From Bacillus sp. N1-1 (GTDB lineage: Bacteria; Bacillota; Bacilli; Bacillales; Guptibacillaceae), in assembly GCF_009818105.1 (NCBI RefSeq), contig NZ_CP046564.1:2604001-2668000 (forward strand): 64,000 nt of DNA. The letters are read 5' to 3'. This document shows positions 28,228 through 38,172 of the stretch, piece by piece. Each line of letters starts with the position of its first letter. Position 1 is the first letter of the stretch. The position numbers were made by a program, and so were the translations under genes. Under the pieces are notes generated by a model. It was not told the origin of the DNA. It was given only the letters and a program-made list of their open reading frames with translations, and searched no databases.

Positions 28228-28424
28228 ATCATCATTTCCTTTTCAGCAATTTGCTTCTTCTCCATTATAAACGTCTTTACAATATCTTTGCACATTTGAA
28301 GTTGCAAATCCACATTTGACAATTATTTCGAATTTTATTTTATCAGAAATGATAAGAAAACGACCCCCGGATAATATGCTTATACATTGCTAAGATGAAA
28401 TTTGATAAAATACCGGACAATTCA

Positions 28425-28462
28425 AAAAAGCAGGCTGTCTATTTCGACTGCCTGCTTTTTCG
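28425..28462 (-). terminator. Terminator of the bpr-like protease gene
   Basis: Arms AAAAAGCAGGC and GCCTGCTTTTT pair across 28425-28462; the stem extends further with one mismatch. It lies just past the protease stop. Confidence 0.75.
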
Positions 28463-28472
28463 ATGGTTTAAA

Positions 28473-31400
28473 CTATTCTTTCGTATTGATATTTAGTAAT
28501 CCTTCCGCTGTTTTACGTGTCTCGTTGCCAAAAGAATCTTTCACTTTCACTTCGATCTCAGCACCTTCAGCCACCACATTCGAAGTAGCTGTCCAGTAAC
28601 CGACATAATGCCCTTCTGATACTTCCATCATTGGAAATTCAGTCATACTTGAAGGCATCATCGTTGGATTCACTAGCGGCATACGAATTGAGAAAGTAGC
28701 CTTTATTCCTGGAGCGCTATCGAATTCAATTTTGACTGATTCTCCCGCTTGAAGATCTTTATTTTGATCTGGTTTTAATTGATTAATGACCAATTCTTCT
28801 TGCTGGGAATAAACGTTGATCGACTTTTTCGTTTTATTTCCTGCTTTGTCTTTCGCCACTACTTTTATAATGTTCTCACCTTGCTCGAGCAGCATCCGAT
28901 GTGAAAATGCACCATCTTCTACTTTCGCTTTCGTTCCGTTAACCTTTACCCAAGCAAGATTTTCATCATGAACGTCACCTTTAACTGTTACGGATCCTTT
29001 ATTTGTTTTCCAGTCATCTTTAGGAGATGTGATAGTTAATTCCGGTCTCGTTTGGTCTAAAGTAACCATTACAGCATCAGATTCTTCCGTCATCCCACGA
29101 TCAGTTGATGCACGAGCTGTTAACTGATTTTCACCATCGCTCAATTGGATTTCTGTTGTGAAATGACCTTCTTCATTAGAAGTTGTGACAGCTTCTTCTT
29201 CGCCATTTTTCATAATATGAACGTCTGTCATTGGTGCGGTTTCACCGTCAATTTCAATGCTATTCTTGTTTGTATACGATCCGTCTTTTGGAGATGTAAT
29301 CATTGGTGCTGTTAGTTCATAATCAACTACTGCACGGATCATATAGTTCCCTTCTTCTTCAGGAGCCTTCGACCATGCGCCGCTAACATATTGCCAGCTT
29401 CGGTCGACATATTCTCCGTCTTCATCTGTTGCAAGGCCCGGAGCATTTGGATTGGCATCCGCTTGAATATAAGTGATATAAAAATCACCTTCTACGATCA
29501 CTCCTTGATCAGACAGATCAACCATCGTCCATTCGCCATTTCGAAGAGCAGTCGCGTCAATTGGACCAGCGAGTTTCTTACCTGGTGCTCCATCCGGACC
29601 TGATGCATCATGAATTTCGACTTTAAAATTTGTGCCGCCTGGATTTGGCCATTCCGTATTCCAGAATCTAAATAACCCTCCAGTTACAAGAGCGCGTTCT
29701 TGACCTTCTGCAAGCGACATTTTCACAGCCCAACCGTTCCCAGCATCATAGAACGCTCTTGCGTTCTCAGCAGTACCATCGTCATACCCGATTTCCCCTG
29801 CATATCCGATGAATGGGGAAAGTTCAGCATTCTGTACAACTGTCTCGCTCGCTTCCACATTGACGTTAAATGTTTCGCTATAGTAACCGGCCGCAAGAAC
29901 TTTTAACGTATACTCCCCTTCATAACCTGTTACTGAATAATGTCCTTCTTCATCCGTTTGCACAGGTGCTATAGCAGCATCTTCTACTAATAAAACAGTT
30001 GCATCTTGGATTGGCTCTCCTGTTTCACTATTCTTTACTGTTCCTTCGATTTCTCCCTCTGGTATCGCTTCTAATGTGAAGTCAGCTTCTGTCACTTCAT
30101 CATCTACGATCGTCACTTCCTGAGTCTCTGACTGGTAGCCATATGCTTCTGCAATAGCTGTGTAGTCCCCTGCTGCATGAGTCATGGAAAAGCTTCCATC
30201 TTCCAAGTTCGTTGTTGCCGAGCGCCCTGTCTCAAGAATAGACACTTCTGCTTGAAGCGGCAGAGCTTGAGGTGTAGGTGATGGTTTCTCTTGAACTGGA
30301 TTTACAACAAGCGGTGAAGGTTTTAACTTGTCAGGATTGACTTTTTCTTTCGCTTTGGCACTAGCAGATTTTTCATCAGGCTGAATAGAAACTTTCGCGC
30401 TCTTTTTCTTAGCGGCGACTTCCATCGGCTCTGCTGATAAACTTACATCGTCAATATACCAGCCCTGCTTCATCACGCTACCATCCGTCTCGACGTGAAA
30501 AGCTAAATAAATTCGCTGATTTTCATAGGCTGATAGATCAACCTCTTCACTCACCCATTCATCAGAAAGATTATTATACTCCGCAAGAGCTTCCCAATTT
30601 TCCTGATCGGTTGAAACGAAGAGATGACCATAATCATAGTTTCTTTCAAGTTCATACCATTGATTGAATTGAAGATATGCTTCACCTTCTGGTAAATCGA
30701 TAGGAGGCATCATCAGCGTCATGTTAGCACTGTTGTCATATGCTCCATCAAGGTTGGTTCCATAAACCTTTTCACCAGAGTAAGCTTCAGGACCAACCGT
30801 TGGCGTCCCCCACTCCCATGAATTATTTTCTCCCCAGCTCATCCATCCAGCTGGCTCTGATTCAAAGTCTGTTTCGTAACCTGTTGAGATACCAGGGATA
30901 ATTTCTACCTGATATTCGTCCGTTGTGACAACATGTCCGCCATAGTCTTCGATTTTAAACCTGTAACTAACGGAAGGTTCACTGACGGCGTCACCCGGAA
31001 TAATAGCTTGATAGGATCCAGAAAGATAGTTCCCATCAACTCTTGTTGCTTCAGTTGACGTCAACTCTCCGTTATGAGCATATTCAAGCTCTACACTCAT
31101 TACGCTAACATTATCTGTCGCTGTGACGGTAAGAGGAAGGTCCATCTGAGCATAGGCTTCTGAAGGAGCATCGTGTTGATACGTGGGCTCTTCTTCATCG
31201 CTTCCTTCTTTCATCACATCACCTTCTAATGTACCGAGCCCACTCATAACAGAAGAAACGGCGTCAAATGCATTCACTAACCCATAACCGTAACCATTAT
31301 TCGGAGAATCTGGGAATTCATCGTCTGTAAGTGGTGTGACGGTGTTTAAAAAGATGTCTTCTATTTCATCAACCGTCAACGATGGATCTGCTTGACGAAG

Positions 31401-32762
31401 GAGGGCCGCGATCGCTGATACGTGGGGCCCAGCCATCGACGTACCATTCCACCCTCCTTCATAGCTACTCCCTGGTACCGCAGAACGGATATTAACTCCA
31501 GGAGCTGAAACGTCAGGTTTTATTTCATCATATGGGGATGGTCCCTGTAGAGAGAAACTCCCAAGAGCATCATTGATATCTGTAGCTCCCGTAGCAAATG
31601 ACTCAGGATAATTTGCTGGTGTTGCGATTGACTCTGGACCTCCGGGATTAAATAGTGTTGTATTACCAGCAGAAAATTCTGGGAATATATCTGCATTTCG
31701 CCAGTTTTGAACCATTGGGCGATACCATTCGTCAAGCCCAGGTCCGCCTCCCCAAGAATTGTTCACGACATCAGGAGCCTTTTCAGGGTGTGGATTGCCT
31801 TCAGCATCCTTAGGAGCAATAACCCATTCTCCTGCTTCAAGAAGATCGATATCCGTTCCACCGTCTTCGCTAAAAGCTTTTACCGCTATCCATTTTGCCC
31901 CAGGAGCGACGCCAATCTCGTTCGAACCATCCGGTTCAGCGCCAACCATTGTTCCCATTGTATGAGTCCCATGTGCGAGATCATCATATGGGGCGGCTTC
32001 TCCGCTTACAGCGTCAAACCAGTTAAATTCATGATCCACCCCTTCAGAACTATATCCTCGATACTGTTCCATAAGAGCGGGATGATCCCATTGAACACCG
32101 GTATCAATGTTAGCGATCACCGTCCCTGCCCCATCAATTCCCATATCCCATACTTCAGGAGCACCTACTCGATCAATATTCCACTCAATTGAGTTCGTAT
32201 CTGCAGTCGTTTTAGCCTTAGTTTTCGTTTTATCTGGTATTGGCTGAATCTGCCTGATTTCGTTAGGAAGTATTTTATCCACTTCAGGAAATGATGCTAG
32301 CTGGTTCATCACTTTTTTTGTTGCTTTTACTGCCATACCGTTTACGATGTAAAATGATTTTATGTCTTCTGCATTGCCTTTTTTCTCTTGTTGTTCTAAG
32401 TATGTGGACACAGAGTGCTGTGTTTCAATAGACGTAGCTCTTAACGCATTAACAACAGCTGATCGCTTAGTGATTTCAGCTTGAAAGGAAGTTAAGTTGT
32501 TTTTCTTAGCTTTTTCTTCAGCTTCTTTCGCAACTTTTGTCGTATCAGCTTGTTCTGCAAATTTAATCAGGAACGTTACTTTTTCGTTCTTCTCGAATGC
32601 TTTCGATACCTTCTGATCAATGCGTTTCACTTCATCATTCATGGATACAGAAGAATCACTTTTCGCGTTCGCTTGCATCGCTGGTTGCATGAAGCTCGTG
32701 ATGAGGAGAATAAAACAAGCAAATAGAACTACGATTTTACGTTTGCTTCGTTTTCTCAACAT
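28473..32762 (-). CDS. bpr: Secreted subtilisin-family protease, bacillopeptidase F-like
   Basis: A 1429-residue S8 serine protease, close to the length of Bacillus subtilis bacillopeptidase F. There is a signal peptide (residues 1-33), then an I9-type propeptide to about 170. The catalytic domain carries D220 (VIANIDTG), H264 (DLAHGTHTMG), N335 (VVNNSWGG) and S442 (NGTSMAGPHVSA). After it come a jelly-roll-like domain with GWYIDDVSL, a Lys/Pro-rich linker and two carboxypeptidase-regulatory-like repeats. A further beta domain and C-terminal Ig-like repeats (TSPKDGSYTNKN, TSPKDDWKTNKG) end the protein. GGGAGG precedes the ATG. Monocistronic. Confidence 0.92.
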   Translation of the reverse strand: MLRKRSKRKIVVLFACFILLITSFMQPAMQANAKSDSSVSMNDEVKRIDQKVSKAFEKNEKVTFLIKFAEQADTTKVAKEAEEKAKKNNLTSFQAEITKRSAVVNALRATSIETQHSVSTYLEQQEKKGNAEDIKSFYIVNGMAVKATKKVMNQLASFPEVDKILPNEIRQIQPIPDKTKTKAKTTADTNSIEWNIDRVGAPEVWDMGIDGAGTVIANIDTGVQWDHPALMEQYRGYSSEGVDHEFNWFDAVSGEAAPYDDLAHGTHTMGTMVGAEPDGSNEIGVAPGAKWIAVKAFSEDGGTDIDLLEAGEWVIAPKDAEGNPHPEKAPDVVNNSWGGGPGLDEWYRPMVQNWRNADIFPEFSAGNTTLFNPGGPESIATPANYPESFATGATDINDALGSFSLQGPSPYDEIKPDVSAPGVNIRSAVPGSSYEGGWNGTSMAGPHVSAIAALLRQADPSLTVDEIEDIFLNTVTPLTDDEFPDSPNNGYGYGLVNAFDAVSSVMSGLGTLEGDVMKEGSDEEEPTYQHDAPSEAYAQMDLPLTVTATDNVSVMSVELEYAHNGELTSTEATRVDGNYLSGSYQAIIPGDAVSEPSVSYRFKIEDYGGHVVTTDEYQVEIIPGISTGYETDFESEPAGWMSWGENNSWEWGTPTVGPEAYSGEKVYGTNLDGAYDNSANMTLMMPPIDLPEGEAYLQFNQWYELERNYDYGHLFVSTDQENWEALAEYNNLSDEWVSEEVDLSAYENQRIYLAFHVETDGSVMKQGWYIDDVSLSAEPMEVAAKKKSAKVSIQPDEKSASAKAKEKVNPDKLKPSPLVVNPVQEKPSPTPQALPLQAEVSILETGRSATTNLEDGSFSMTHAAGDYTAIAEAYGYQSETQEVTIVDDEVTEADFTLEAIPEGEIEGTVKNSETGEPIQDATVLLVEDAAIAPVQTDEEGHYSVTGYEGEYTLKVLAAGYYSETFNVNVEASETVVQNAELSPFIGYAGEIGYDDGTAENARAFYDAGNGWAVKMSLAEGQERALVTGGLFRFWNTEWPNPGGTNFKVEIHDASGPDGAPGKKLAGPIDATALRNGEWTMVDLSDQGVIVEGDFYITYIQADANPNAPGLATDEDGEYVDRSWQYVSGAWSKAPEEEGNYMIRAVVDYELTAPMITSPKDGSYTNKNSIEIDGETAPMTDVHIMKNGEEEAVTTSNEEGHFTTEIQLSDGENQLTARASTDRGMTEESDAVMVTLDQTRPELTITSPKDDWKTNKGSVTVKGDVHDENLAWVKVNGTKAKVEDGAFSHRMLLEQGENIIKVVAKDKAGNKTKKSINVYSQQEELVINQLKPDQNKDLQAGESVKIEFDSAPGIKATFSIRMPLVNPTMMPSSMTEFPMMEVSEGHYVGYWTATSNVVAEGAEIEVKVKDSFGNETRKTAEGLLNINTKE

Positions 32763-33290
32763 ATTTCCTCCCTATCATTGGTTTTGTGTTTACTCTCTGC
32801 CCTCCTTTTGAATTGCTGGGTTCACCTAACATGCTATACCAGAATTTGTCACATTCAAATCAAAAATAAAAAAATTTTCAGAAAATAATCCAATTCTCTC
32901 AAAGTACTTTTAATATAAAAAAATTACGATTGTCCTGGATGTGTGTAGTATTTTGATGGTCGATATCGTTTTTAAATAGCCTTTAGCGTATAAGGACTAT
33001 AGAAGCAGCGAACCTTTCTTTAGTAACACGACTATGACGAATTCCCTAAACCTCTTTTTTATTCCATTACGATATCAGCATAAAGGAGGACTTTTCTCAA
33101 ATAACACGTTATTGACATGCCATAAAGATTGAAAAACGATTCTCATTTGTCATCTTTCGCTAGTAATCGTGTCGTCAACCCCTTTCTTTTCAACACTAAA
33201 ATCCGACAGTGTTTTCTCATGCCCACTTATAAAGTCGCGGTCTTTTTGTATGAATTGATGCAAAGATCAATCATGATATTTCCACATAAA
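32763..33290. other. Intergenic region without a recognised gene
   Basis: About 530 bases between the protease gene start and the next terminator. It is AT-rich and should contain the protease promoter, but I found no convincing -35/-10 pair. An AAAGGAGG motif near 33081 is not followed by a sustained reading frame. Confidence 0.6.
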
Positions 33291-33291
33291 T

Positions 33292-33317
33292 AACCCTCTT
33301 TCTTAAAGAAAGAGGGT
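33292..33317. terminator. Terminator downstream of the ynj-like operon
   Basis: AACCCTCTTTCTT pairs with AGAAAGAGGGTT with a minimal loop; T-tract on the plus strand and a TTATTT on the minus strand. It lies about 45 bases past the last gene of the leftward operon. Confidence 0.7.
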
Positions 33318-33360
33318 TTTTGACAGTCTTTTTCATATCGAGGAAAAAGGGCTAGTGTAC

Positions 33361-34449
33361 TTAACCATTCGTTTTGTATGTGTTCATAAACTTTTGATCA
33401 ATTCGATTTTTTAATTTCCATGATAGAGAATGATGGAGCACTATTTTCCCATATAACAGTAATCCCTGTTTGTTCCCAGTAGAAAGAATCGATAAGTAAG
33501 TATTTTTAGGTTGAAAACGACGACCATTCGTCCCTTTCATAAAACCTTTAATATTCTCCCAAAGGACCTCTGATTGTCTCACGGCTACTACACCTGCTTT
33601 AGGAAGATTCGGATACTGCTGGATAGAAGCACAATCTCCTGCCGCAAAAATGGCCGGGTACTTCTTCACTTGTAGTGTATCTTCTACAAGTAAATAACCC
33701 GCTTCATCAACAGGTAATTGAGACGTTCGAAATAAACCAGGTGCTTTTGGACCAGTTAACCATAGTACTTCATCATAAGCAATTTGATTACCAGTTGTTG
33801 TGATAATATGACTTGACGTTACATTTGCCACTTTTTCTTGCAAATAAAGTGGTAAGCTTTTATCTTGCATAATTTGCTTGATTTTTTCCTGTGCTTTAGC
33901 TGAAGTGTTTTCTAACAATGAGGAATGAGAAATGACCGAAACAGGTTTTTTATCCTCAAGTTTTCTTCTCGCAGTGAGAGCTAAAGCCATTTCAACACCC
34001 GCAGCGCCCCCACCTACAACGACAGGTTTTTCTGAGTCCTGCATTGCCTTTGCTACTTCTTCGATTCGATAGTTAGGTTTTACCCGAAGAGCATGCTTTC
34101 TAGCTCCAGGGACATCAATTCCGGCTGTTAATGAGCCGATATCAACAGAAAGCACATCATATGAGAGTATATCGCCTTTTTCGGTTAACACAACTTTCGC
34201 TTCTGCATCGATCGATAATGCTGCACCATCCGTAAAATGAATGCCTGCTGCTTTTGCTAATGTTGGAATATGTACTCGCATATCTTCTTTGTTATACAGA
34301 CCTTCGAGATATCCCGAGAACATTCCAGAATAATATTGATACTCCGATGGAGAAATAATGGTCACTTCATAATTTTCTTTTTTTTTCTGAAGCTTCTTCA
34401 TGATGTGAAGATGTGCATGTCCCGCTCCAATCAACAACAATTTTTTCAA
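33361..34449 (-). CDS. NDH-2/SelD-N-terminal-like FAD-dependent oxidoreductase
   Basis: A 362-residue pyridine nucleotide-disulfide oxidoreductase-fold protein without a redox disulfide. It starts with the FAD motif LLIGAGHAHLHIM and carries YYSGMFSGYLEG. Both resemble the flavoprotein domain fused to the N-terminus of some SelD proteins. A second dinucleotide motif is PVVVGGGAAGVEMAL, and the FAD-binding end is FAAGDCASI. The start codon is TTG with AGGAGGAG upstream. It is the last gene of the ynjBCD-like operon. The electron acceptor is unknown (quinone is one option). Confidence 0.82.
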   Translation of the reverse strand: MKKLLLIGAGHAHLHIMKKLQKKKENYEVTIISPSEYQYYSGMFSGYLEGLYNKEDMRVHIPTLAKAAGIHFTDGAALSIDAEAKVVLTEKGDILSYDVLSVDIGSLTAGIDVPGARKHALRVKPNYRIEEVAKAMQDSEKPVVVGGGAAGVEMALALTARRKLEDKKPVSVISHSSLLENTSAKAQEKIKQIMQDKSLPLYLQEKVANVTSSHIITTTGNQIAYDEVLWLTGPKAPGLFRTSQLPVDEAGYLLVEDTLQVKKYPAIFAAGDCASIQQYPNLPKAGVVAVRQSEVLWENIKGFMKGTNGRRFQPKNTYLSILSTGNKQGLLLYGKIVLHHSLSWKLKNRIDQKFMNTYKTNG

Positions 34450-34476
34450 ACTTCTCCTCCTCTGTCCTCTGATTCC

Positions 34477-35904
34477 TTATCGAACCCATTTAATGTATTT
34501 TTCTGATACCTTGGGAAGCCAACCATCAAATAATTTTTCTCTCCAAAATAAATCGGCAGCTTGATTTAAAATAGCACCTTTCGTTGGGTATGGATGAATG
34601 ACTGTAGAAATGTCCCCGATTTTATGACCATGTTCCTTCGCAAAAACAATTTCTTGCATCCAGCTTCCAGCATCTTCTCCAACAGCATGAGCACCTAGAA
34701 TATGACCCTTCATGTCTGTTATTACCTTTAGAAGTCCATTTTTTTTGCGCTCAGCTATAAATCGATCGACATCTTCTGTATCAACCTTGAAAACGCGAAT
34801 TTGATCGCCATGTTTCTCTTTCGCTTCCTTCTCAGTCATTCCTAGATGGAACACCTCAGGATCGATATAAGTAACCCACGGAACGTTCTCATAGCTTACT
34901 TTTCTCTTCAACCCAAATACCGCGTTTTGTACGATAAGCTTGCCTTCCATACCAGCCGCGTGTGTAAAAGGAAAGGCGCCATTCACATCCCCGATTGCAT
35001 AGATGTGTGATTGGCTTGATTGTAATGAAGCGTTGACTGTAATAAATCCATTATTCTCATCTACTGAGGCTGCTTTTAAATTTAATTTATTTGTATTAGG
35101 CTTTCTGCCCGTTGACATCATAATCATTTCTGATTGGATAATTTTCTCTTCCCCATTTTCAACATACGTCACTACTTTATGGCCATCTTTCTCTTTAATT
35201 CCTTTAACTTCTGCTTTAAAAACAAAAGAAAGATCTTTCTCCAATTCCTTCGTAGCAATTGGAATAATATCATGATCTTCTTTTTTCAAAATGGTCTCAG
35301 AGGTTTCTAATATCGTTACATTGGAGCCGAATCTTGAGAGAGATTGAGCAAGCTCAAGTCCAACAGGACCACCACCTATAAAAACGATACTTTCGGGTAA
35401 GTGATCTAAATTGAAAATCGATTCATTCGTAATATAAGAGACATGTTCCACTCCGTCGATTGGGGGAACTTTCGGGCTTGATCCTGTGGAAATCACAATT
35501 CGTTTCCCTTTGATCGGGTTCTCGCCATTAATGAGAACTGTATGACTATCTTTAAATGAGCCTTTGCCTCGGTAAATGTCTACCCCTAATTTCTCAAATC
35601 GTTCATCGCTATCAATTTCTTGAATTTCATCAATCGCTTCTTTCACACGTTCGATTGCACGACTAAAGAGCACTTCACCACTGACCGTAAGTCCAAACTC
35701 TTTTGCGCCTTTATAGACAGCATGAACTTCTTTAGCTGCTGTAATAAAGGCCTTTGATGGAACACATCCAAAATGAAGACAATCCCCACCTAAACCAGGC
35801 TGATCATCGATTAAAGCCACATTGGCTCCCATATTAGCTGCACCAGATGCAGCAGTAAGTCCACCAGAACCTCCGCCTATTACAATTAGATCATATTCTT
35901 TCAT
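34477..35904 (-). CDS. Mercuric reductase-like NAD(P)/FAD disulfide oxidoreductase
   Basis: A 475-residue class I flavoprotein disulfide reductase. The FAD motif is VIGGGSGGLTAASGAANMGA. The redox cysteine pair is in GGDCLHFGCVPSKAF (C-x4-C). The NAD(P) motif is IGGGPVGLELAQSL, the second FAD motif is YAIGDVNG, and the dimerisation domain ends with a VIHPYPTKG motif with the His-Glu region altered. It lacks MerA's N-terminal NmerA domain and C-terminal vicinal cysteines, so Hg(II) reduction is not indicated. Enzymes of this group are found fused to TVP38/TMEM64 domains in other bacteria; here a TVP38 gene is in the same operon. Confidence 0.85.
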   Translation of the reverse strand: MKEYDLIVIGGGSGGLTAASGAANMGANVALIDDQPGLGGDCLHFGCVPSKAFITAAKEVHAVYKGAKEFGLTVSGEVLFSRAIERVKEAIDEIQEIDSDERFEKLGVDIYRGKGSFKDSHTVLINGENPIKGKRIVISTGSSPKVPPIDGVEHVSYITNESIFNLDHLPESIVFIGGGPVGLELAQSLSRFGSNVTILETSETILKKEDHDIIPIATKELEKDLSFVFKAEVKGIKEKDGHKVVTYVENGEEKIIQSEMIMMSTGRKPNTNKLNLKAASVDENNGFITVNASLQSSQSHIYAIGDVNGAFPFTHAAGMEGKLIVQNAVFGLKRKVSYENVPWVTYIDPEVFHLGMTEKEAKEKHGDQIRVFKVDTEDVDRFIAERKKNGLLKVITDMKGHILGAHAVGEDAGSWMQEIVFAKEHGHKIGDISTVIHPYPTKGAILNQAADLFWREKLFDGWLPKVSEKYIKWVR

Positions 35905-35918
35905 TTGTTACATCTCCT

Positions 35919-36500
35919 CTATCCTAATATCCTTTTTGCTTCTATTAGTCTTTGAAAAGCAGTAAATAGTTCAATTGCTACAAACGCTAGTGTTAAAATA
36001 ACTAAAAAGTTGTGAAACAAAACCATTGCTGTAAATAGAATAAAACCTTCTGTTCTTTCCGCAGCCCCAGCTTGATAATAGAATGATTTGATGCCTTTTT
36101 TCTCTGACACTGCCCCTACTGTAAGGAAGATCGTCATGGCAAAAATGATAGAAGTACTTAATAACAAGAGGGCCCACATTGCTTCTGGAAATCGAAAAGC
36201 GAGCCCTAATATGACACTAATTTCTACAACGCGATCAAAACTTACATCCAATACGGTGCCAAAAGCAGATGGCTTTGTTTTCCGAGCCATTGTTCCGTCC
36301 ACAGCATCAAGAAAACCCGAAGCCCATAAAACAATAACAGCCCAAACGTAATAATCAAGATAAATAAATATCCCAGATGAAGTACCAATAATGAATGAGA
36401 TAACTGTTACTTGATTAGCTGATAGACCTAAACGAAGTAGCGAATCTGAGGTGCGATCCATTAGAGGCTGAACATATTTTCTTGCATGAGTGTCAAGCAC
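35919..36500 (-). CDS. CDP-alcohol phosphatidyltransferase family membrane protein, YnjF-like
   Basis: A 193-residue integral membrane protein with the CDP-alcohol phosphotransferase motif DGxxAR-x8-G-x3-D-x3-D at about residues 67-88 (DGTMARKTK, then G, then D and D). About six hydrophobic helices. The N-terminus (MLDTHARKYVQPLMD) and a KSFYYQAGAAERTEG segment resemble E. coli YnjF. The product is unknown; the family makes phospholipids by moving a phosphatidyl group to an alcohol. The start is GTG with a weak box. It lies between the TVP38 and flavoprotein genes. Confidence 0.85.
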   Translation of the reverse strand: MLDTHARKYVQPLMDRTSDSLLRLGLSANQVTVISFIIGTSSGIFIYLDYYVWAVIVLWASGFLDAVDGTMARKTKPSAFGTVLDVSFDRVVEISVILGLAFRFPEAMWALLLLSTSIIFAMTIFLTVGAVSEKKGIKSFYYQAGAAERTEGFILFTAMVLFHNFLVILTLAFVAIELFTAFQRLIEAKRILG

Positions 36501-36513
36501 GACAGCACCGTCC

Positions 36514-37170
36514 TTATTTCAGTTCTTCTTCAACAGAAGGTCCAAATGCTTTTCTGCGAATATATAAACTTACGAGTAGTAATAGAAGCAATACTGCAGC
36601 AGCAATAATGACCGATGAAATATTATTTGATAAAAAACTTGCGCCAAGAAAATTCAACGCAATGGCGCCTGGTAACATTCCAAGCAGTGTTGCTAAATAG
36701 TATTTCCTCCGACTCACATTAGAAACCCCACAAACATAGCTAACTAAATCAAAATGGAGAAAAGGGACGAGACGTAACAAGAGGACATAAAGAAAACCCT
36801 TTTCCGATAATCGTTTCTCCAGGTTTTCTCCCCTCCGCTTCCATGATTTTGGTAGAATATTCATTCCTAATTTTCTTGCTAATGAAAAGAAAAGAAGAGC
36901 TCCTATTGAACCACCTACCACAGCAAGAACTGTACCAAGTATGGGCCCAAATACTAATCCACCACTGATCGAAATGATCGAGGTAGGAAAGAGCACAAAG
37001 GGTCGACCAATACAAATAATCAGGAAAATTAATGGGGCATAAAAGCCGAATGATGAAATCCAACTACGAATATAAGAAGGTCTAAAATCAAATACATATT
37101 GATTTAGTAAATAAATTACAATAATAAGTGCCGTTAACGCTAATCCTTTTAGAATTGTTTTACTAGTCAT
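36514..37170 (-). CDS. TVP38/TMEM64 (DedA-like) membrane protein
   Basis: A 218-residue membrane protein of the SNARE-associated/VTT superfamily. The family core is visible: a reentrant-loop segment with GLVFGPILGTVLAVVGGSIGA and the later LRLVPFLHFDLVSYVCGVSNVS segment, then a last helix with LLGMLPGAIALNFLGASF. The ATG ending at 37170 overlaps the ABC ATPase stop (ATGA), so translation is coupled. E. coli YdjX and YdjZ are members of the same family, encoded next to ynjBCD. The substrate is unknown. Confidence 0.88.
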   Translation of the reverse strand: MTSKTILKGLALTALIIVIYLLNQYVFDFRPSYIRSWISSFGFYAPLIFLIICIGRPFVLFPTSIISISGGLVFGPILGTVLAVVGGSIGALLFFSLARKLGMNILPKSWKRRGENLEKRLSEKGFLYVLLLRLVPFLHFDLVSYVCGVSNVSRRKYYLATLLGMLPGAIALNFLGASFLSNNISSVIIAAAVLLLLLLVSLYIRRKAFGPSVEEELK

Positions 37171-38159
37171 TGAGCAAGTCCCCATTGATCTTTCTGATGG
37201 GAATATTTTTTCATTTCTTCCCTCTTAGCACTTAACAGAACCTCTTGGCCAGCAACTAAACGGCTATCTGACATAGCAAGAACACTTCCCTGTTCCCATG
37301 ATATACGATAGCATTCTATGTTATTTTTCACTGTAACCGCGCTTACCTTTCCTGAAACAAAGGTAAAATCTTGGTTACTAGGTTTATTTTGCAGAGGAAT
37401 AGCTTTTAATTTACTAAGCGGAATAAACCCTTCTTCTAGAGCCAAACCTTCTCCAATAATTTTAGCACTCTCCATAGATGAAGGATTTGTGACAACATCA
37501 AAAGGAAGACCGATTTGGATGAATCTTCCCTCAAACATAACAGCAAGTCTATCGCCCATTTCGATTGCTTCGTCGCGGTCGTGAGTGATAAACAGTGAAG
37601 TAATCCCTTCCTCTCTTAATAAATCCTTCACCTCACCACGAAGTGATTCTCGTAGAGCAGCGTCAAGTGAGCTAAAGGGCTCATCTAATAAAAGTAGATC
37701 TGGTTTCAGCACGAGAGCTCTCGCAAGTGATACTCTCTGTTTTTGACCACCTGATAACTCATGTGGAAAGGCATCTTTCCATTTAAACAGCTTCACTTTT
37801 TTTAACATTCGTTCAGCTTGCCTCACACGCTCGGTTTTTGCTACTTTTTTTCTTTTCAAACCATAAGTCACGTTTTCTAATACTGTTAAATGAGGAAATA
37901 ATAATGAATCTTGAAACATCAAAACGACCGATCGATTTTCTGGTCTCAGTCTCACAATTGACTTTTCTCTTAAGTAAATGTCTCCTTCATCTAGAGCTTC
38001 CAAACCAGCAAGACACCTGAGGAGAGTACTCTTACCACATCCTGATGGCCCAACAACTGTAAAATGTTCACCTTCTTCAAGATGAAACGAAAGGTTTTGC
38101 AAAATGGGTGTATTTGAAAATTTCTTATGAATATTTCTGCATTGCAATAGCTGGTTCAA
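37167..38159 (-). CDS. ABC importer ATPase, YnjD/PotA-type
   Basis: A 330-residue ATPase. Walker A is GPSGCGKST (~residues 38-46), the signature is LSGGQKQRV, Walker B LLLLDEPFSSLD, and the H-loop lies in SLFITHDRDEA. A C-terminal ~100 residues form a TOBE-like regulatory domain. It is 13 bases downstream of the second permease gene and overlaps the TVP38 gene by four bases. It energises the importer formed by the neighbouring permeases and binding protein. Confidence 0.9.
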   Translation of the reverse strand: MNQLLQCRNIHKKFSNTPILQNLSFHLEEGEHFTVVGPSGCGKSTLLRCLAGLEALDEGDIYLREKSIVRLRPENRSVVLMFQDSLLFPHLTVLENVTYGLKRKKVAKTERVRQAERMLKKVKLFKWKDAFPHELSGGQKQRVSLARALVLKPDLLLLDEPFSSLDAALRESLRGEVKDLLREEGITSLFITHDRDEAIEMGDRLAVMFEGRFIQIGLPFDVVTNPSSMESAKIIGEGLALEEGFIPLSKLKAIPLQNKPSNQDFTFVSGKVSAVTVKNNIECYRISWEQGSVLAMSDSRLVAGQEVLLSAKREEMKKYSHQKDQWGLAQ

Positions 38160-38172
38160 AACAATCTTCCTT

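Noticed and set aside
31707..32192. 161-codon plus-strand ORF inside the protease gene
   Set aside because: Antisense shadow; the opposite strand holds the catalytic domain motifs.
33121..33150. Fur-box-like sequence in the protease/ynj intergenic region
   Set aside because: Only the right half fits the 7-1-7 consensus, and no adjacent start codon would be controlled.
34477..35904. Annotation of the flavoprotein as true mercuric reductase
   Set aside because: No NmerA heavy-metal domain and no C-terminal vicinal cysteines; no mer genes nearby.
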